Source: Clostridiales bacterium
GTDB taxonomy: Bacteria; Bacillota; Clostridia; Christensenellales; Borkfalkiaceae
Reading direction: 5' to 3'
Assembly: GCA_015055865.1 (NCBI GenBank)
Contig: SVHK01000019.1
Coordinates: 1-32,732, forward strand
Length of the DNA stretch: 32,732 nucleotides
The notes beneath the pieces are model-generated. The model was given only the letters and a program-made list of their open reading frames with translations, ran no database searches and was not told the origin of the DNA. The translations under genes and the position numbers were made by a program. Positions 16,449-23,889 of the stretch are shown piece by piece (within the stretch, counting starts at the first letter, position 1; every line of letters begins with the position of its first letter).

Positions 16449-17045
16449 TTAACTGCGTTGTGCTGTAATAATATATGCTTTCTCTATCTCTTTTATTGTA
16501 ATTTTTACAAAACTTAAATTTGCCAAAATATTGCAAATAGACGTAGGGTTATCGGGATAAATAATAATTTTATTATAGCCTGTATCAATAAAACCTTGCT
16601 GGTTTTTATCTATCGATAAAACAAATTTACCATTACGTTTTAATAAATTAAAAACGTTATTTAATGCCTTTACTTTTTCTTTAATATGCATGAACGTTAA
16701 TGTGGAATAAATAACATCATATTTTTGATTTGTTTTATAATCAAGAAAATCTTCATTATGGAAAAAAGCATTGTTAAAATTTCCAAAATGTTTTCTCGCT
16801 ATGTCTATCGTCTTTTTGGAAATATCTATCCCTACATACGTTTTGCATTGACTAATAATTTTTTTAGTAATTCTTCCAGTTCCACAACCTATTTCCAATA
16901 CTTCTTTACTAGTATCTAAATTAAGCAAATTTATAAATTCTTTCCCGTCCCATTTGTCCATATAATCAGCTAATTCTTTACAATCTAAAACCGGGTCATT
17001 GCCATTTTCAATCAATAAATCGTAATGTTTAGAAACGTTATTCAT
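16449..17045 (-). CDS. Class I SAM-dependent methyltransferase of unknown substrate
   Basis: 198 residues. The Rossmann-fold methyltransferase motifs are clear: motif I VLEIGCGTGRI at about residues 49-59, the acidic residue of motif II in YVGIDIS, DVIYSTLTFMHI for motif IV, and a post-motif LLKRNGKFVLSID strand. The substrate cannot be read from the sequence. The start overlaps the last codons of the upstream four-helix-bundle gene by 8 bp, indicating coupled translation; the ribosome binding site is weak (AAAGG). The gene is markedly A/T-rich (many AAA, AAT, ATT codons) compared with the neighbouring tuf and lipoprotein genes, which suggests recent acquisition together with its partner. Confidence 0.85.
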   Translation of the reverse strand: MNNVSKHYDLLIENGNDPVLDCKELADYMDKWDGKEFINLLNLDTSKEVLEIGCGTGRITKKIISQCKTYVGIDISKKTIDIARKHFGNFNNAFFHNEDFLDYKTNQKYDVIYSTLTFMHIKEKVKALNNVFNLLKRNGKFVLSIDKNQQGFIDTGYNKIIIYPDNPTSICNILANLSFVKITIKEIEKAYIITAQRS

Positions 17046-17394
17046 TTTTTGCCTTTATGGTTCTACAAGAAGCAATCAACATTTTTCTTATAACGCCACA
17101 ATCGTTAATAAGTTTTTTATATTGTTTTTCTTCTAAATAGCCCGTTTCAAATAGTAATTCTAACCAATATTCACTTTCAAAACACTCTTTTAATGCTATT
17201 TCTAATTTAGAAATAAAATCTGCCGTTCCTTGAGCGTATTGCGCTTCGTGGATATTTGCGCCGATGCTTGTTCCAGAACGCAAAAGTTGATTAGTCAAAA
17301 CGCTTTCTTTATTGTTAACTTTAATTTCTCTTGTAATAAATACAATGTTTTTAGCGAATTCTTTCGCTCTTTCTCTTAAAATGCTTTCACTCAT
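17038..17394 (-). CDS. Four-helix bundle protein (23S rRNA intervening-sequence protein family)
   Basis: 118 residues matching the four-helix bundle/IVP family (sometimes mislabelled S23 ribosomal protein): an ERAKEFAKNIVFIT start, the LLRSGTSIGANIHEAQ signature at about residues 38-53, and ISKLEIALKECFESEYWLELL. Proteins of this family form pentameric barrels; they occur inside 23S rRNA intervening sequences and as free genes, and the Avd accessory protein of diversity-generating retroelements shares the fold. Here it is a free gene, coupled to a methyltransferase. Its promoter -10 ends 6 bp before the ATG and there is no SD, so the message is probably leaderless. No reverse transcriptase or rRNA is nearby. 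The function is unknown. Confidence 0.88.
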   Translation of the reverse strand: MSESILRERAKEFAKNIVFITREIKVNNKESVLTNQLLRSGTSIGANIHEAQYAQGTADFISKLEIALKECFESEYWLELLFETGYLEEKQYKKLINDCGVIRKMLIASCRTIKAKNE

Positions 17395-17400
17395 ACAAAT

Positions 17401-17429
17401 ATTATATCACACATTAAATTTTAAGTAAA
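17401..17429 (-). promoter_or_regulatory. Promoter giving a probably leaderless mRNA for the four-helix-bundle gene
   Basis: Minus strand: TTTACT (17429-17424), a 17-bp spacer, TGA then TATAAT (17406-17401; extended -10). The ATG is at 17394-17392, so transcription should begin at or within a base or two of the start codon. No SD-like sequence precedes the ATG. Confidence 0.75.
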
Positions 17430-17437
17430 GTGATATT

Positions 17438-17604
17438 GTTTGCGTTGCAAACAGTTATATTTTTAGAACAAATCTAAAAGTTATATTTTGACCTATGGTC
17501 AAAGTTATATTATATTTGCCAGAACTCGCCATAGGCGAATAAAACTTTGCGTAGCAAAATATAACTGCGTTAGCAATCTAACTTGCCGTTAGGCAAATAT
17601 AGTT
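17438..17604. repeat. Array of short palindromes separated by AGTTATATT spacers
   Basis: Successive small hairpins fill this gap: GTTTGC-GTT-GCAAAC (17438-17452), TTTTAGA-ACAAA-TCTAAAA (17461-17479), TTTGACC-TAT-GGTCAAA (17487-17503), TCGCC-ATA-GGCGA (17526-17538), TTTGC-GTA-GCAAA (17546-17558), GTTAG-CAAT-CTAAC (17569-17582), TTGCC-GTTA-GGCAA (17583-17596). Between them AGTTATAT(T) recurs three times in direct orientation (from 17453, 17479 and 17503), then once inverted as ATATAACT (17559-17566), with a variant AATATAGTT at 17596-17604. The unit looks modular: conserved spacer, variable hairpin. There is no ORF. Confidence 0.7.
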
Positions 17605-17636
17605 GTGCCGTAGCGATAACCCTATCGCTACGGCAC
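17605..17636. terminator. Long perfect hairpin downstream of tuf
   Basis: GTGCCGTAGCGATA (17605-17618) pairs exactly with TATCGCTACGGCAC (17623-17636) around an ACCC loop: 14 G/C-rich pairs, the strongest hairpin in this gap. It lies 46 bp past the tuf stop. It lacks a proper U-tract on the minus strand, so its terminator role is inferred from position. Confidence 0.5.
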
Positions 17637-17681
17637 TAAAGACAAGCTGTATTTTTTAATGTTGTTTGGTTTATACGATGA

Positions 17682-18902
17682 TTACTTAAGAATCTTCGTG
17701 ATAACGCCGGAACCAACCGTTCTACCACCTTCACGGATAGCGAAACGAAGACCTTCTTCCAAAGCAACGGGCTTAATAAGAACGACCTTCATGTTGATGT
17801 TGTCGCCAGGCATAACCATTTCAACGCCTTCGGGAAGTTCGATAGCACCCGTAACGTCCGTCGTTCTGATGAAGAATTGAGGTCTGTAGTGGTTGAAGAA
17901 TGCCGTGTGACGACCACCTTCATCTTTCGTCAAAACGTATACTTGAGCTTCGAATTCCGTACCGGTAGGAACCGAACCGGGTTTAGCAATAACTTGACCC
18001 TTTTGGATATCCGTTCTGTTGATACCACGAAGAAGCGCACCAACGTTGTCGCCTGCTTGAGCTTCGTCAAGGAGCTTGTGGAACATTTCAAGACCGGTAA
18101 TCGTCGTCGTCATAGGCTTTTCAATCAAACCAACGATTTCAGCGGGTTCACCAACGTGAGCAACACCTCTTTCGATACGACCGGTAGCAACGGTACCACG
18201 ACCAGAAATCGTGAATACGTCTTCTACGGGAAGAAGGAAAGGCTTAGAATCTTCACGTTGAGGGGTAGGAATGTAGCTATCAACTGCAGCCATAAGTTCA
18301 AGAATAGGAGCAACTGCAGGGTTAGCCATAACAACGTCTGCAGGATCGCCGTTCGTTGCAGCTTCGATTGCCTTCAACGCAGAACCACGGATAACGGGAA
18401 GGTCATCGCCAGGGAAATCGTAAGAAGACAACAAGTCTCTGATATCCATTTCTACGAGGTCGAGAAGTTCGGGATCGTCAACAAGGTCAACCTTGTTCAT
18501 GAATACAACGATATAAGGAACGCCTACTTGACGAGCAAGAAGGATGTGTTCACGGGTTTGAGGCATAGGACCGTCGGTCGATGCAACAACGAGAATAGCG
18601 CCGTCCATTTGAGCAGCACCGGTAATCATGTTCTTAACGTAGTCAGCGTGACCCGGGCAGTCAACGTGCGCATAGTGACGGGAATCCGTTTGATATTCAA
18701 CGTGCGCAGTGTTAATTGTGATACCACGTGCTCTTTCTTCGGGAGCTTTGTCGATTTGGTCGTACGCCATAGCTTGTGCGCCACCTCTTGCAGCCATTAC
18801 CATCGTAATAGCAGCGGTCAACGTCGTCTTACCGTGGTCAACGTGGCCAATCGTACCAATGTTAACGTGGGGTTTGCTTCTGTCAAATTTAGCTTTTGCC
18901 AT
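17682..18902 (-). CDS. tuf: Translation elongation factor Tu
   Basis: 406 residues. EF-Tu delivers aminoacyl-tRNA to the ribosomal A site as a GTP complex. G-domain motifs: GHVDHGKT at 19-26, [12 protein letters not shown] (switch I), DCPGHADY (switch II) and NKVD. Domains 2 and 3 follow, with [18 protein letters not shown] and [24 protein letters not shown]; the usual GGRHTPFF has Ala in place of Pro here. It is somewhat longer than the common 394-400 residues. It is the last gene of the str cluster and starts with GGAGG upstream, but it is separated from fusA by 201 bp containing a strong hairpin and a private promoter, so it can be expressed independently at the high level EF-Tu needs. Confidence 0.98.
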   Translation of the reverse strand: MAKAKFDRSKPHVNIGTIGHVDHGKTTLTAAITMVMAARGGAQAMAYDQIDKAPEERARGITINTAHVEYQTDSRHYAHVDCPGHADYVKNMITGAAQMDGAILVVASTDGPMPQTREHILLARQVGVPYIVVFMNKVDLVDDPELLDLVEMDIRDLLSSYDFPGDDLPVIRGSALKAIEAATNGDPADVVMANPAVAPILELMAAVDSYIPTPQREDSKPFLLPVEDVFTISGRGTVATGRIERGVAHVGEPAEIVGLIEKPMTTTITGLEMFHKLLDEAQAGDNVGALLRGINRTDIQKGQVIAKPGSVPTGTEFEAQVYVLTKDEGGRHTAFFNHYRPQFFIRTTDVTGAIELPEGVEMVMPGDNINMKVVLIKPVALEEGLRFAIREGGRTVGSGVITKILK

Positions 18903-18988
18903 AATAAAATCCTCCGATTTTTCTTTTTATTTTTTCTTTGATTTTCTTTTTTTGTATAGCGTGTCCTAGACCGCTTACATACAACACT

Positions 18989-19017
18989 ATTATAACTTAA
19001 TTTTAGAAATTTATCAA
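18989..19017 (-). promoter_or_regulatory. Private promoter of tuf
   Basis: Minus strand: TTGATA (19017-19012), a 17-bp spacer, TATAAT (18994-18989). This leaves an untranslated leader of about 80 bases before the tuf ATG. The 201-bp fusA-tuf gap contains this promoter, a hairpin and an A/T-rich leader, and no ORF. Confidence 0.78.
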
Positions 19018-19056
19018 ATATTTTAACGGTCTTTTCTAAAATTTTTTTTTATTTTT

Positions 19057-19092
19057 CCGTATTTATCCCGCATTTTTACGGGATAAATACAG
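19057..19092. other. Hairpin between fusA and tuf, with its U-tract on the opposite strand
   Basis: TATTTATCCCG (19060-19070) pairs with CGGGATAAATA (19079-19089), extended to about 14 bp by flanking bases. On the fusA strand it is followed by A-rich, not U-rich, sequence; the U-tract (AGTTTTTAA) follows on the plus strand. So it is either a 3'-end stabiliser/processing site of the fusA mRNA or a terminator against antisense transcription. Confidence 0.55.
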
Positions 19093-19103
19093 TTTTTAAT
19101 AAA

Positions 19104-21185
19104 TTAGTCTTTCTTACCGCGCTTTTCGATAATTTCTTTCGAAATGTTTTGAGGAACTTCCGAATAGTGATCGAATTGCATCGTGAATTGACCGCGACCT
19201 TGCGTTCTTGAACGAAGTTCAGTCGCGTAACCGAACATTTCAGAAAGGGGAATTTCCGCGTCGATAATCTTCGCGCCATTTCTATCGTCCGTACCAAGAA
19301 TCGTACCACGACGGCCAGAAACGTTACCCATCAAATCGCCAAAGTAATCTTCAGGCGTAATGATTTGAACTTTCATAACCGGCTCGAGAAGAACGGGACG
19401 TCCTTTGCCTACGCCGTCCTTAAACGCAAGCGAACCTGCGATTTTGAACGCCATTTCGGACGAGTCGACTTCGTGGAAACTACCGTCGTAAACAACGACT
19501 TTAAAGTCAACGACTTCGTAGCCAGCCAAGAAACCGTTCTTTGCCGCTTCTTGAATACCCTTATCGATTGCAGGGATATATTCCTTAGGAATCGAACCAC
19601 CGACCGTTGCGTCTTCGAACGCATAACCAGCGCCGGGTTCTTGAGGAATAAGGTGAATCTTACAATGACCGTATTGACCTTTACCACCCGATTGACGCTT
19701 GTACATACCTTCTGCGTCAACAGCGTTACGGAACGTTTCTCTGTAAGCAACTTGGGGAGCACCAACGTTCGCTTCAACTTTAAATTCTCTCAAAAGTCTG
19801 TCAACGATAATATCAAGGTGCAATTCGCCCATACCTGCGATAATCGTTTGACCCGTTTCTTGGTCGGTGTAAGTTTTGAACGTAGGGTCTTCTTCAGCAA
19901 GCTTAATAAGAGCCATCGTCATCTTTTCTTGACCTGCTTTCGTCTTGGGTTCAAGCGAAAGTTGAATAACGGGTTCAGGGAATACCATCTTTTCAAGGAT
20001 GATGGGGTGCTTTTCATCGCAAAGCGTGTCACCCGTCGTGGTATACTTCAAACCAACGATTGCGCAAATGTCACCCGAGCAAATTTCGGGAATATCTTTT
20101 CTTTCGTTGGAGTGCATTTGAACCAAACGGCCTACACGTTCTTTCTTTTCTTTCGTCGAGTTGTAAACGTAAGAACCTGCGGGAAGCGTACCCGAATAAG
20201 CGCGGAAGTATGCAAGCGAACCAACGAACGGGTCGGTTGCAATTTTGAACGCCAAACCGGAGAAAGCTTCGTCGTCGGCAGTTCTTCTGATTTCTTCCTC
20301 TTCCGTATCGGGATTGATACCTTTAACGTTGTCAACGTCCAAGGGGCTGGGAAGGAAATTGATAACCGCGTCGAGAAGGAATTGTACGCCCTTATTCTTA
20401 TAGGACGAACCGCAAAGCATAGGGATAGCTTCCATTCTCAAGCAACGGGTACGAAGACCTGCGATGATTTCTTCTTCGGAAAGGTCGCCTTCTTCGAAGA
20501 ATTTTTCCATTAATTCGTCGCTTGCGGACGCAGCTTCTTCTACGAGCTTTGCTCTGTATTCTTCTACAAGGTCCTTCATATCTTCGGGAATAGGTTCTTT
20601 TCTGAAATCCTTACCCAAATCGTCATAATAAACTTCCGCTTCCATACGGATAAGGTCAACGATACCACGGAAGGTATCTTCCTTACCGATGGGAAGTTCG
20701 ATAATAACGGGGTTCGCGCCAAGACGTTCGCGAATCATCTTTTCAACGCGGAAATAGTCCGCGCCGTTGATATCCATCTTGTTAACGTACGCGATACGGG
20801 GTACTTTATAGTTATCCGCTTGACGCCAAACCGTTTCGGATTGGGGTTCAACACCGCCCTTTGCGCAGAAAGTCGCAACGGCGCCGTCGAGTACGCGAAG
20901 CGAACGTTCAACTTCTACCGTGAAGTCAACGTGGCCCGGAGTATCGATGATGTTGAAACGATGTCCCTTCCAAATACAGGTCGTTGCAGCGGACGTGATG
21001 GTAATACCACGTTCTTGTTCTTGCGCCATCCAGTCCATAACCGCAGTACCTTCGTGCGTATCACCAATCTTATGGGTTTTACCCGTATAGAACAAGATAC
21101 GTTCGGTAGTCGTGGTTTTACCAGCGTCGATGTGCGCCATAATACCAAAGTTTCTGGTATGAAGTAAATCGTATTCTCTAGCCAT
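19104..21185 (-). CDS. fusA: Translation elongation factor G
   Basis: 693 residues, the normal length. EF-G is the GTPase that drives tRNA-mRNA translocation and, with RRF, ribosome recycling. G-domain motifs: AHIDAGKTT at 17-25, [11 protein letters not shown] (switch I), DTPGHVDF and NKMD; the remaining domains II-V follow, including [12 protein letters not shown] and the C-terminal [18 protein letters not shown] segment. It lies 15 bp downstream of rpsG on the same strand in the classical str order. The start is supported by AGAGG about 9 bp upstream. It ends 11 bp before the base of the fusA-tuf hairpin. Confidence 0.98.
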   Translation of the reverse strand: MAREYDLLHTRNFGIMAHIDAGKTTTTERILFYTGKTHKIGDTHEGTAVMDWMAQEQERGITITSAATTCIWKGHRFNIIDTPGHVDFTVEVERSLRVLDGAVATFCAKGGVEPQSETVWRQADNYKVPRIAYVNKMDINGADYFRVEKMIRERLGANPVIIELPIGKEDTFRGIVDLIRMEAEVYYDDLGKDFRKEPIPEDMKDLVEEYRAKLVEEAASASDELMEKFFEEGDLSEEEIIAGLRTRCLRMEAIPMLCGSSYKNKGVQFLLDAVINFLPSPLDVDNVKGINPDTEEEEIRRTADDEAFSGLAFKIATDPFVGSLAYFRAYSGTLPAGSYVYNSTKEKKERVGRLVQMHSNERKDIPEICSGDICAIVGLKYTTTGDTLCDEKHPIILEKMVFPEPVIQLSLEPKTKAGQEKMTMALIKLAEEDPTFKTYTDQETGQTIIAGMGELHLDIIVDRLLREFKVEANVGAPQVAYRETFRNAVDAEGMYKRQSGGKGQYGHCKIHLIPQEPGAGYAFEDATVGGSIPKEYIPAIDKGIQEAAKNGFLAGYEVVDFKVVVYDGSFHEVDSSEMAFKIAGSLAFKDGVGKGRPVLLEPVMKVQIITPEDYFGDLMGNVSGRRGTILGTDDRNGAKIIDAEIPLSEMFGYATELRSRTQGRGQFTMQFDHYSEVPQNISKEIIEKRGKKD

Positions 21186-21200
21186 ACTCTATTACCTCTT

Positions 21201-21671
21201 TTAGAATCTGAAATGAGCGAACGCTTTGTTTGCTTCCGCCATTCTATGCGTGTCTTCTTTCTTCTTTACAGAACCACCTGCGTTGTTATACGCGTCCATA
21301 AGTTCTGCAGCGAGCTTTTTCGCCATGTCTCTTTCGCTTCTCTTTCTCGTGTTGATAACAATCCAGCGAATAGCAAGCGTTTGACGTCTTTCCGGTCTGA
21401 TTTCAATAGGAACTTGATAGTTTGCACCACCTACACGGCGAGCTTTAACTTCAACAACGGGCATAACGTTTTCCATTGCTTGCTTGAAGATTTCGATGGG
21501 GTCCATATTTAATTTTTCCCCCATAATTTTGAATGCATCGTAAACGATTGTTTGCGCGGTGCCTTTCTTTCCGTCAAGCATAATTTGATTGATAAGCTTG
21601 GAAACGACCTTGTTGTTATACATAGGATCGGGCAACACGTCTCTTTTAGGGACATTACCTCTTCTGGGCAT
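21201..21671 (-). CDS. rpsG: 30S ribosomal protein S7
   Basis: 156 residues, full length. S7 nucleates assembly of the 3' domain of 16S rRNA and forms part of the E-site tRNA exit region. It begins [16 protein letters not shown] and contains the family core [31 protein letters not shown] and [20 protein letters not shown] precedes the ATG. In E. coli, S7 represses its own operon by binding the rpsL-rpsG spacer; here that spacer is 286 bp and hairpin-rich, so a similar control is conceivable but not shown. Confidence 0.98.
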   Translation of the reverse strand: MPRRGNVPKRDVLPDPMYNNKVVSKLINQIMLDGKKGTAQTIVYDAFKIMGEKLNMDPIEIFKQAMENVMPVVEVKARRVGGANYQVPIEIRPERRQTLAIRWIVINTRKRSERDMAKKLAAELMDAYNNAGGSVKKKEDTHRMAEANKAFAHFRF

Positions 21672-21957
21672 ATCTGTATCCTCCTTTAAATTTTTTTGAT
21701 AAGGGCATAACCCTTCAGTACAGCTATCGCGCGCCTATATAAACTATAGCGTACGAATCTTCTGCGGTTCTACCGCATACTGCCTACTTTTATTCGGGGC
21801 TTTTTAGCTATATTCCGATTACAAGTAGGGTTTAACGCGTTTTGGTTTTAGTCTTAAAACGCAACCGACTTGCGAGTAAATCTCGCGCCTTAAGAAAAGC
21901 GATTACTTTTCTTCTTCGTAGCGAACGCTTGTCCTAAAATAAATAACTTTAAATTAA
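21672..21957 (-). other. Long structured rpsL-rpsG spacer
   Basis: 286 bp without an ORF inside a ribosomal protein operon where such spacers are usually much shorter. Minus-strand foldable segments include GCGAG/CTCGC, GCGTTTT/AAAACGC, TGCGGT-AGA-ACCGCA, and GGG-TTATG-CCC just upstream of the rpsG SD. There is no consensus promoter and no terminator with a U-tract. It is probably a regulatory or processing leader for rpsG-fusA. Confidence 0.5.
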
Positions 21958-22329
21958 TTATTTAGGGCGTTTAGCGCCGTACTTGGAACGGGATTGCTTA
22001 CGCTTTGCAACGCCTGCGGTATCGAGAGCGCCACGAACGATGTGATAACGTACACCGGGTAAGTCCTTAACACGTCCGCCTCTGATAAGAACGGAGCTGT
22101 GTTCTTGAAGGTTGTGACCTTCGCCGGGAATGTAAACCGTACCTTCTTGCTTATTGGTAAGACGCACACGTGCAATCTTTCTCAAAGCAGAGTTAGGCTT
22201 CTTAGGAGAAGTCGTGGTTACGGACAAACATACGCCGCGCTTTTGAGGACAGTTATCCAAAATAGGGCTCTTGGATTTGTAAGTGAGCTGTTCTCTACCC
22301 TTCTTAATAAGTTGGTTAATAGTAGGCAT
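21958..22329 (-). CDS. rpsL: 30S ribosomal protein S12
   Basis: 123 residues. S12 sits at the decoding centre and controls accuracy. Conserved segments: [48 protein letters not shown] and [10 protein letters not shown]. The lysines at which streptomycin resistance mutations usually occur (in PKKPNS and GRVKDLPG) have the wild-type residue. The residue before PKKPNS is Ser rather than the common Thr. It is the first gene of the str operon, with AAGGAGG upstream and a consensus promoter about 155 bp before the ATG. Confidence 0.98.
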   Translation of the reverse strand: MPTINQLIKKGREQLTYKSKSPILDNCPQKRGVCLSVTTTSPKKPNSALRKIARVRLTNKQEGTVYIPGEGHNLQEHSSVLIRGGRVKDLPGVRYHIVRGALDTAGVAKRKQSRSKYGAKRPK

Positions 22330-22477
22330 TTGTTGACCTCCTTGTAAAAATTTTGGAATATTTCTTAAAAATTGCCCTTATGCAATTTAAAGAAAGCAAA
22401 GTTAACGCGTAACGCTTCTTATTTTCGGCTTTTAACCGCAAAAAAGGGCATAATACCCCCAAGACAGCATTACAGCA
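22330..22477 (-). promoter_or_regulatory. 5' leader of the str operon with foldable elements
   Basis: About 145 bases between the predicted start of transcription and rpsL. It contains GGG-TATTATG-CCC followed by U6, CGG-TTAAAAG-CCG, and AAATTGC-ATAAGG-GCAATTT followed by UU. The segment TTATGCCCTT recurs in the rpsL-rpsG spacer in a similar stem-loop. The role is unknown; candidates are r-protein autoregulation or attenuation. Confidence 0.45.
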
Positions 22478-22483
22478 AGTATC

Positions 22484-22512
22484 ATTTTAGCACTATTCGT
22501 TGCTTTTGTCAA
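22484..22512 (-). promoter_or_regulatory. Promoter of the str operon
   Basis: Minus strand: TTGACA (22512-22507), a 17-bp spacer, TAAAAT (22489-22484). It lies directly after the terminator of the MFS transporter gene. Confidence 0.78.
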
Positions 22513-22534
22513 CTGTTTTAACGCAAAATTTTCA

Positions 22535-22571
22535 AAAAAGAAAAAACGCAACGAAGTTTACCCCGTCACGT
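22535..22571 (-). terminator. Terminator of the MFS transporter gene
   Basis: On the minus strand ACGTGACG (22571-22564) pairs with CGTTGCGT (22553-22546), including two G-U pairs, followed by a long U-rich run (TTTTTCTTTTTT). It separates the valS-MFS unit from the str operon promoter. Confidence 0.7.
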
Positions 22572-22585
22572 CTTATTTTTAGTAA

Positions 22586-23818
22586 TTACTCCGCATTTTT
22601 AGCTTGATTTTGTTCTTGAACCCGTAAGCTAAACAGTTTTTTCCAAGGCAACGCCGTAAGAAAACCGCAAAGCACCAATCCAAACCAAACCAAAATTAAG
22701 TTCCCCCAACCTATCACGCCTACCGCGTTCGCAAACACGCTACTTGAGAATGCCGCCGCCATATAGCTTAAGAAATCCAAAAATCCCGTAACGCTCGACA
22801 CCATACCCGTATCTCGCAAAGACGGACAATATCTCGACCAAAGCATACTCGACGCGCCGTTTGAACCCATTACGGCAAGCAATAAGCACGCCAAATTCAC
22901 GTACGGAATTTTTATAAAGAATACGGCGAGAAAAAAGGTGCAAGAAGCAGAGAACGAAAGCAAAATCGTTAAATCAATATTCCGCTTTAAGCGTTCGAAT
23001 AAAAATACGACAATAAAAGGATTTAACGAAATAATAAAAGTCATCACGGTAAAAATCCGAGCCGAGTCTTGGGGTGTAAAGCCAAGGTATTGCGAAGAAT
23101 ACGTCGGTAACCAAAAAACAACCGCCGTCCTAACGATACCCGTTATAATAGCGATGAGCGAAAACTTAACAATTTGGCGTTTAAAAAGAATTTTAATATT
23201 CCCTTGTACTTTTTCTTTATTTTGATAGACGCCGTATTTTACAATACCTTTCTTTTCGTATAAAATAAACCCGCCAAAGCAGACGATAGACATAAAAATA
23301 AGCGACGCGCTACCCACGAAAAACGTTTCTTGCCAAACGAATATCGTCGCCATGATTCCCGCCAAAGGCGAACCGAAAAAGGAGGCGAACGTATACCCCA
23401 AACAACATCTCGTCGTATAAATAGGGTCGGTGTTTTCAGCCACGACCTTGGTAAGCGGTCCGTAAATCATCGCCAAAAATATCCCCGCCGACCCATAGGC
23501 TATTTTCGCAAGAACGGGCGTAGCCGTCAGCATAGGAAACAAAGCGTTGGCTATCCCCGCCAACAAAAGCCCCGTGCTAATCATATATTTCGCTTTAATT
23601 TTATCCCCGATTACGCCGTTACAAAGTTGTCCAATCGCGTAACATATAAAATAGATAGAAGAAATAGTCCCTATCTCTTCCGTTGAATACGAGCCGTCGG
23701 CAATCATTTGCGGAGAAACCGCGCTCAAAATATTGCGCACGACGTAAACGGCAAGATAGGCAACCGAGCAAAGCGACCCTATATACAACGCGTTTTTAGC
23801 GTTTTGACTTAATTTCAT
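22586..23818 (-). CDS. MFS transporter, organophosphate:phosphate antiporter-like
   Basis: 410 residues with about 12 hydrophobic segments, an integral membrane transporter of the major facilitator superfamily. The first helix region (SLCSVAYLAVYVVRNILSAVSPQM) resembles the OPA group (GlpT/UhpT), which exchange sugar phosphates for phosphate; the charged loop GDKIKAKYM after helix 2 is the MFS signature loop. The substrate is not known. A TTG 21 bp upstream is in frame, but the ribosome binding site TTGGAGG lies between it and this ATG and is correctly spaced only for this ATG. It follows valS by 71 bp with a hairpin between and no promoter seen, so it probably depends on read-through from valS. 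The cytoplasmic tail (VQEQNQAKNAE) is short and polar. Confidence 0.85.
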   Translation of the reverse strand: MKLSQNAKNALYIGSLCSVAYLAVYVVRNILSAVSPQMIADGSYSTEEIGTISSIYFICYAIGQLCNGVIGDKIKAKYMISTGLLLAGIANALFPMLTATPVLAKIAYGSAGIFLAMIYGPLTKVVAENTDPIYTTRCCLGYTFASFFGSPLAGIMATIFVWQETFFVGSASLIFMSIVCFGGFILYEKKGIVKYGVYQNKEKVQGNIKILFKRQIVKFSLIAIITGIVRTAVVFWLPTYSSQYLGFTPQDSARIFTVMTFIISLNPFIVVFLFERLKRNIDLTILLSFSASCTFFLAVFFIKIPYVNLACLLLAVMGSNGASSMLWSRYCPSLRDTGMVSSVTGFLDFLSYMAAAFSSSVFANAVGVIGWGNLILVWFGLVLCGFLTALPWKKLFSLRVQEQNQAKNAE

Positions 23819-23850
23819 TTTAATCCTCCAATTAAGCAATTATCGTAACG

Positions 23851-23878
23851 AAAGCAACGAATTTTTATTCGTTGCTTT
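23851..23878. terminator. Hairpin after valS, probable (leaky) terminator
   Basis: AAAGCAACGAAT (23851-23862) pairs perfectly with ATTCGTTGCTTT (23867-23878) around a 4-base loop. On the valS strand the arm ends in UUU, then CGUUACG, so the U-tract is short; on the other strand UUUUUG follows. Partial termination would lower expression of the downstream MFS gene relative to valS. Confidence 0.65.
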
Positions 23879-23889
23879 TTGACACGTTT

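Noticed and set aside
17038-17394. Diversity-generating retroelement, because the four-helix-bundle family includes Avd
   Set aside because: No reverse transcriptase and no template or variable repeat in the window; the sequence fits the free IVP-like family.
16396-17636. Integron-like cassette with attC sites
   Set aside because: The palindromes are far shorter than attC sites, lack the conserved core sites, and no integrase is present.
17877-20513. Long open frames antisense to tuf and fusA (for example 17877-18941 and 19365-20513, plus strand)
   Set aside because: They lie entirely opposite highly conserved genes with biased codons, lack ribosome binding sites and give basic, low-complexity products; shadows of the sense genes.
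22435-22470. 12-codon leader ORF (MLSWGYYALFCG) in the rpsL leader
   Set aside because: No SD, only about 7 bases from the predicted transcription start, and it overlaps a better-supported stem-loop; translation is not supported.
22495-23878. Recurring ATTCGTTGC near the rpsL promoter (22495-22503) and in the valS hairpin (23867-23875)
   Set aside because: Nine-base match in A/T-rich sequence with no common position relative to a gene; likely chance.
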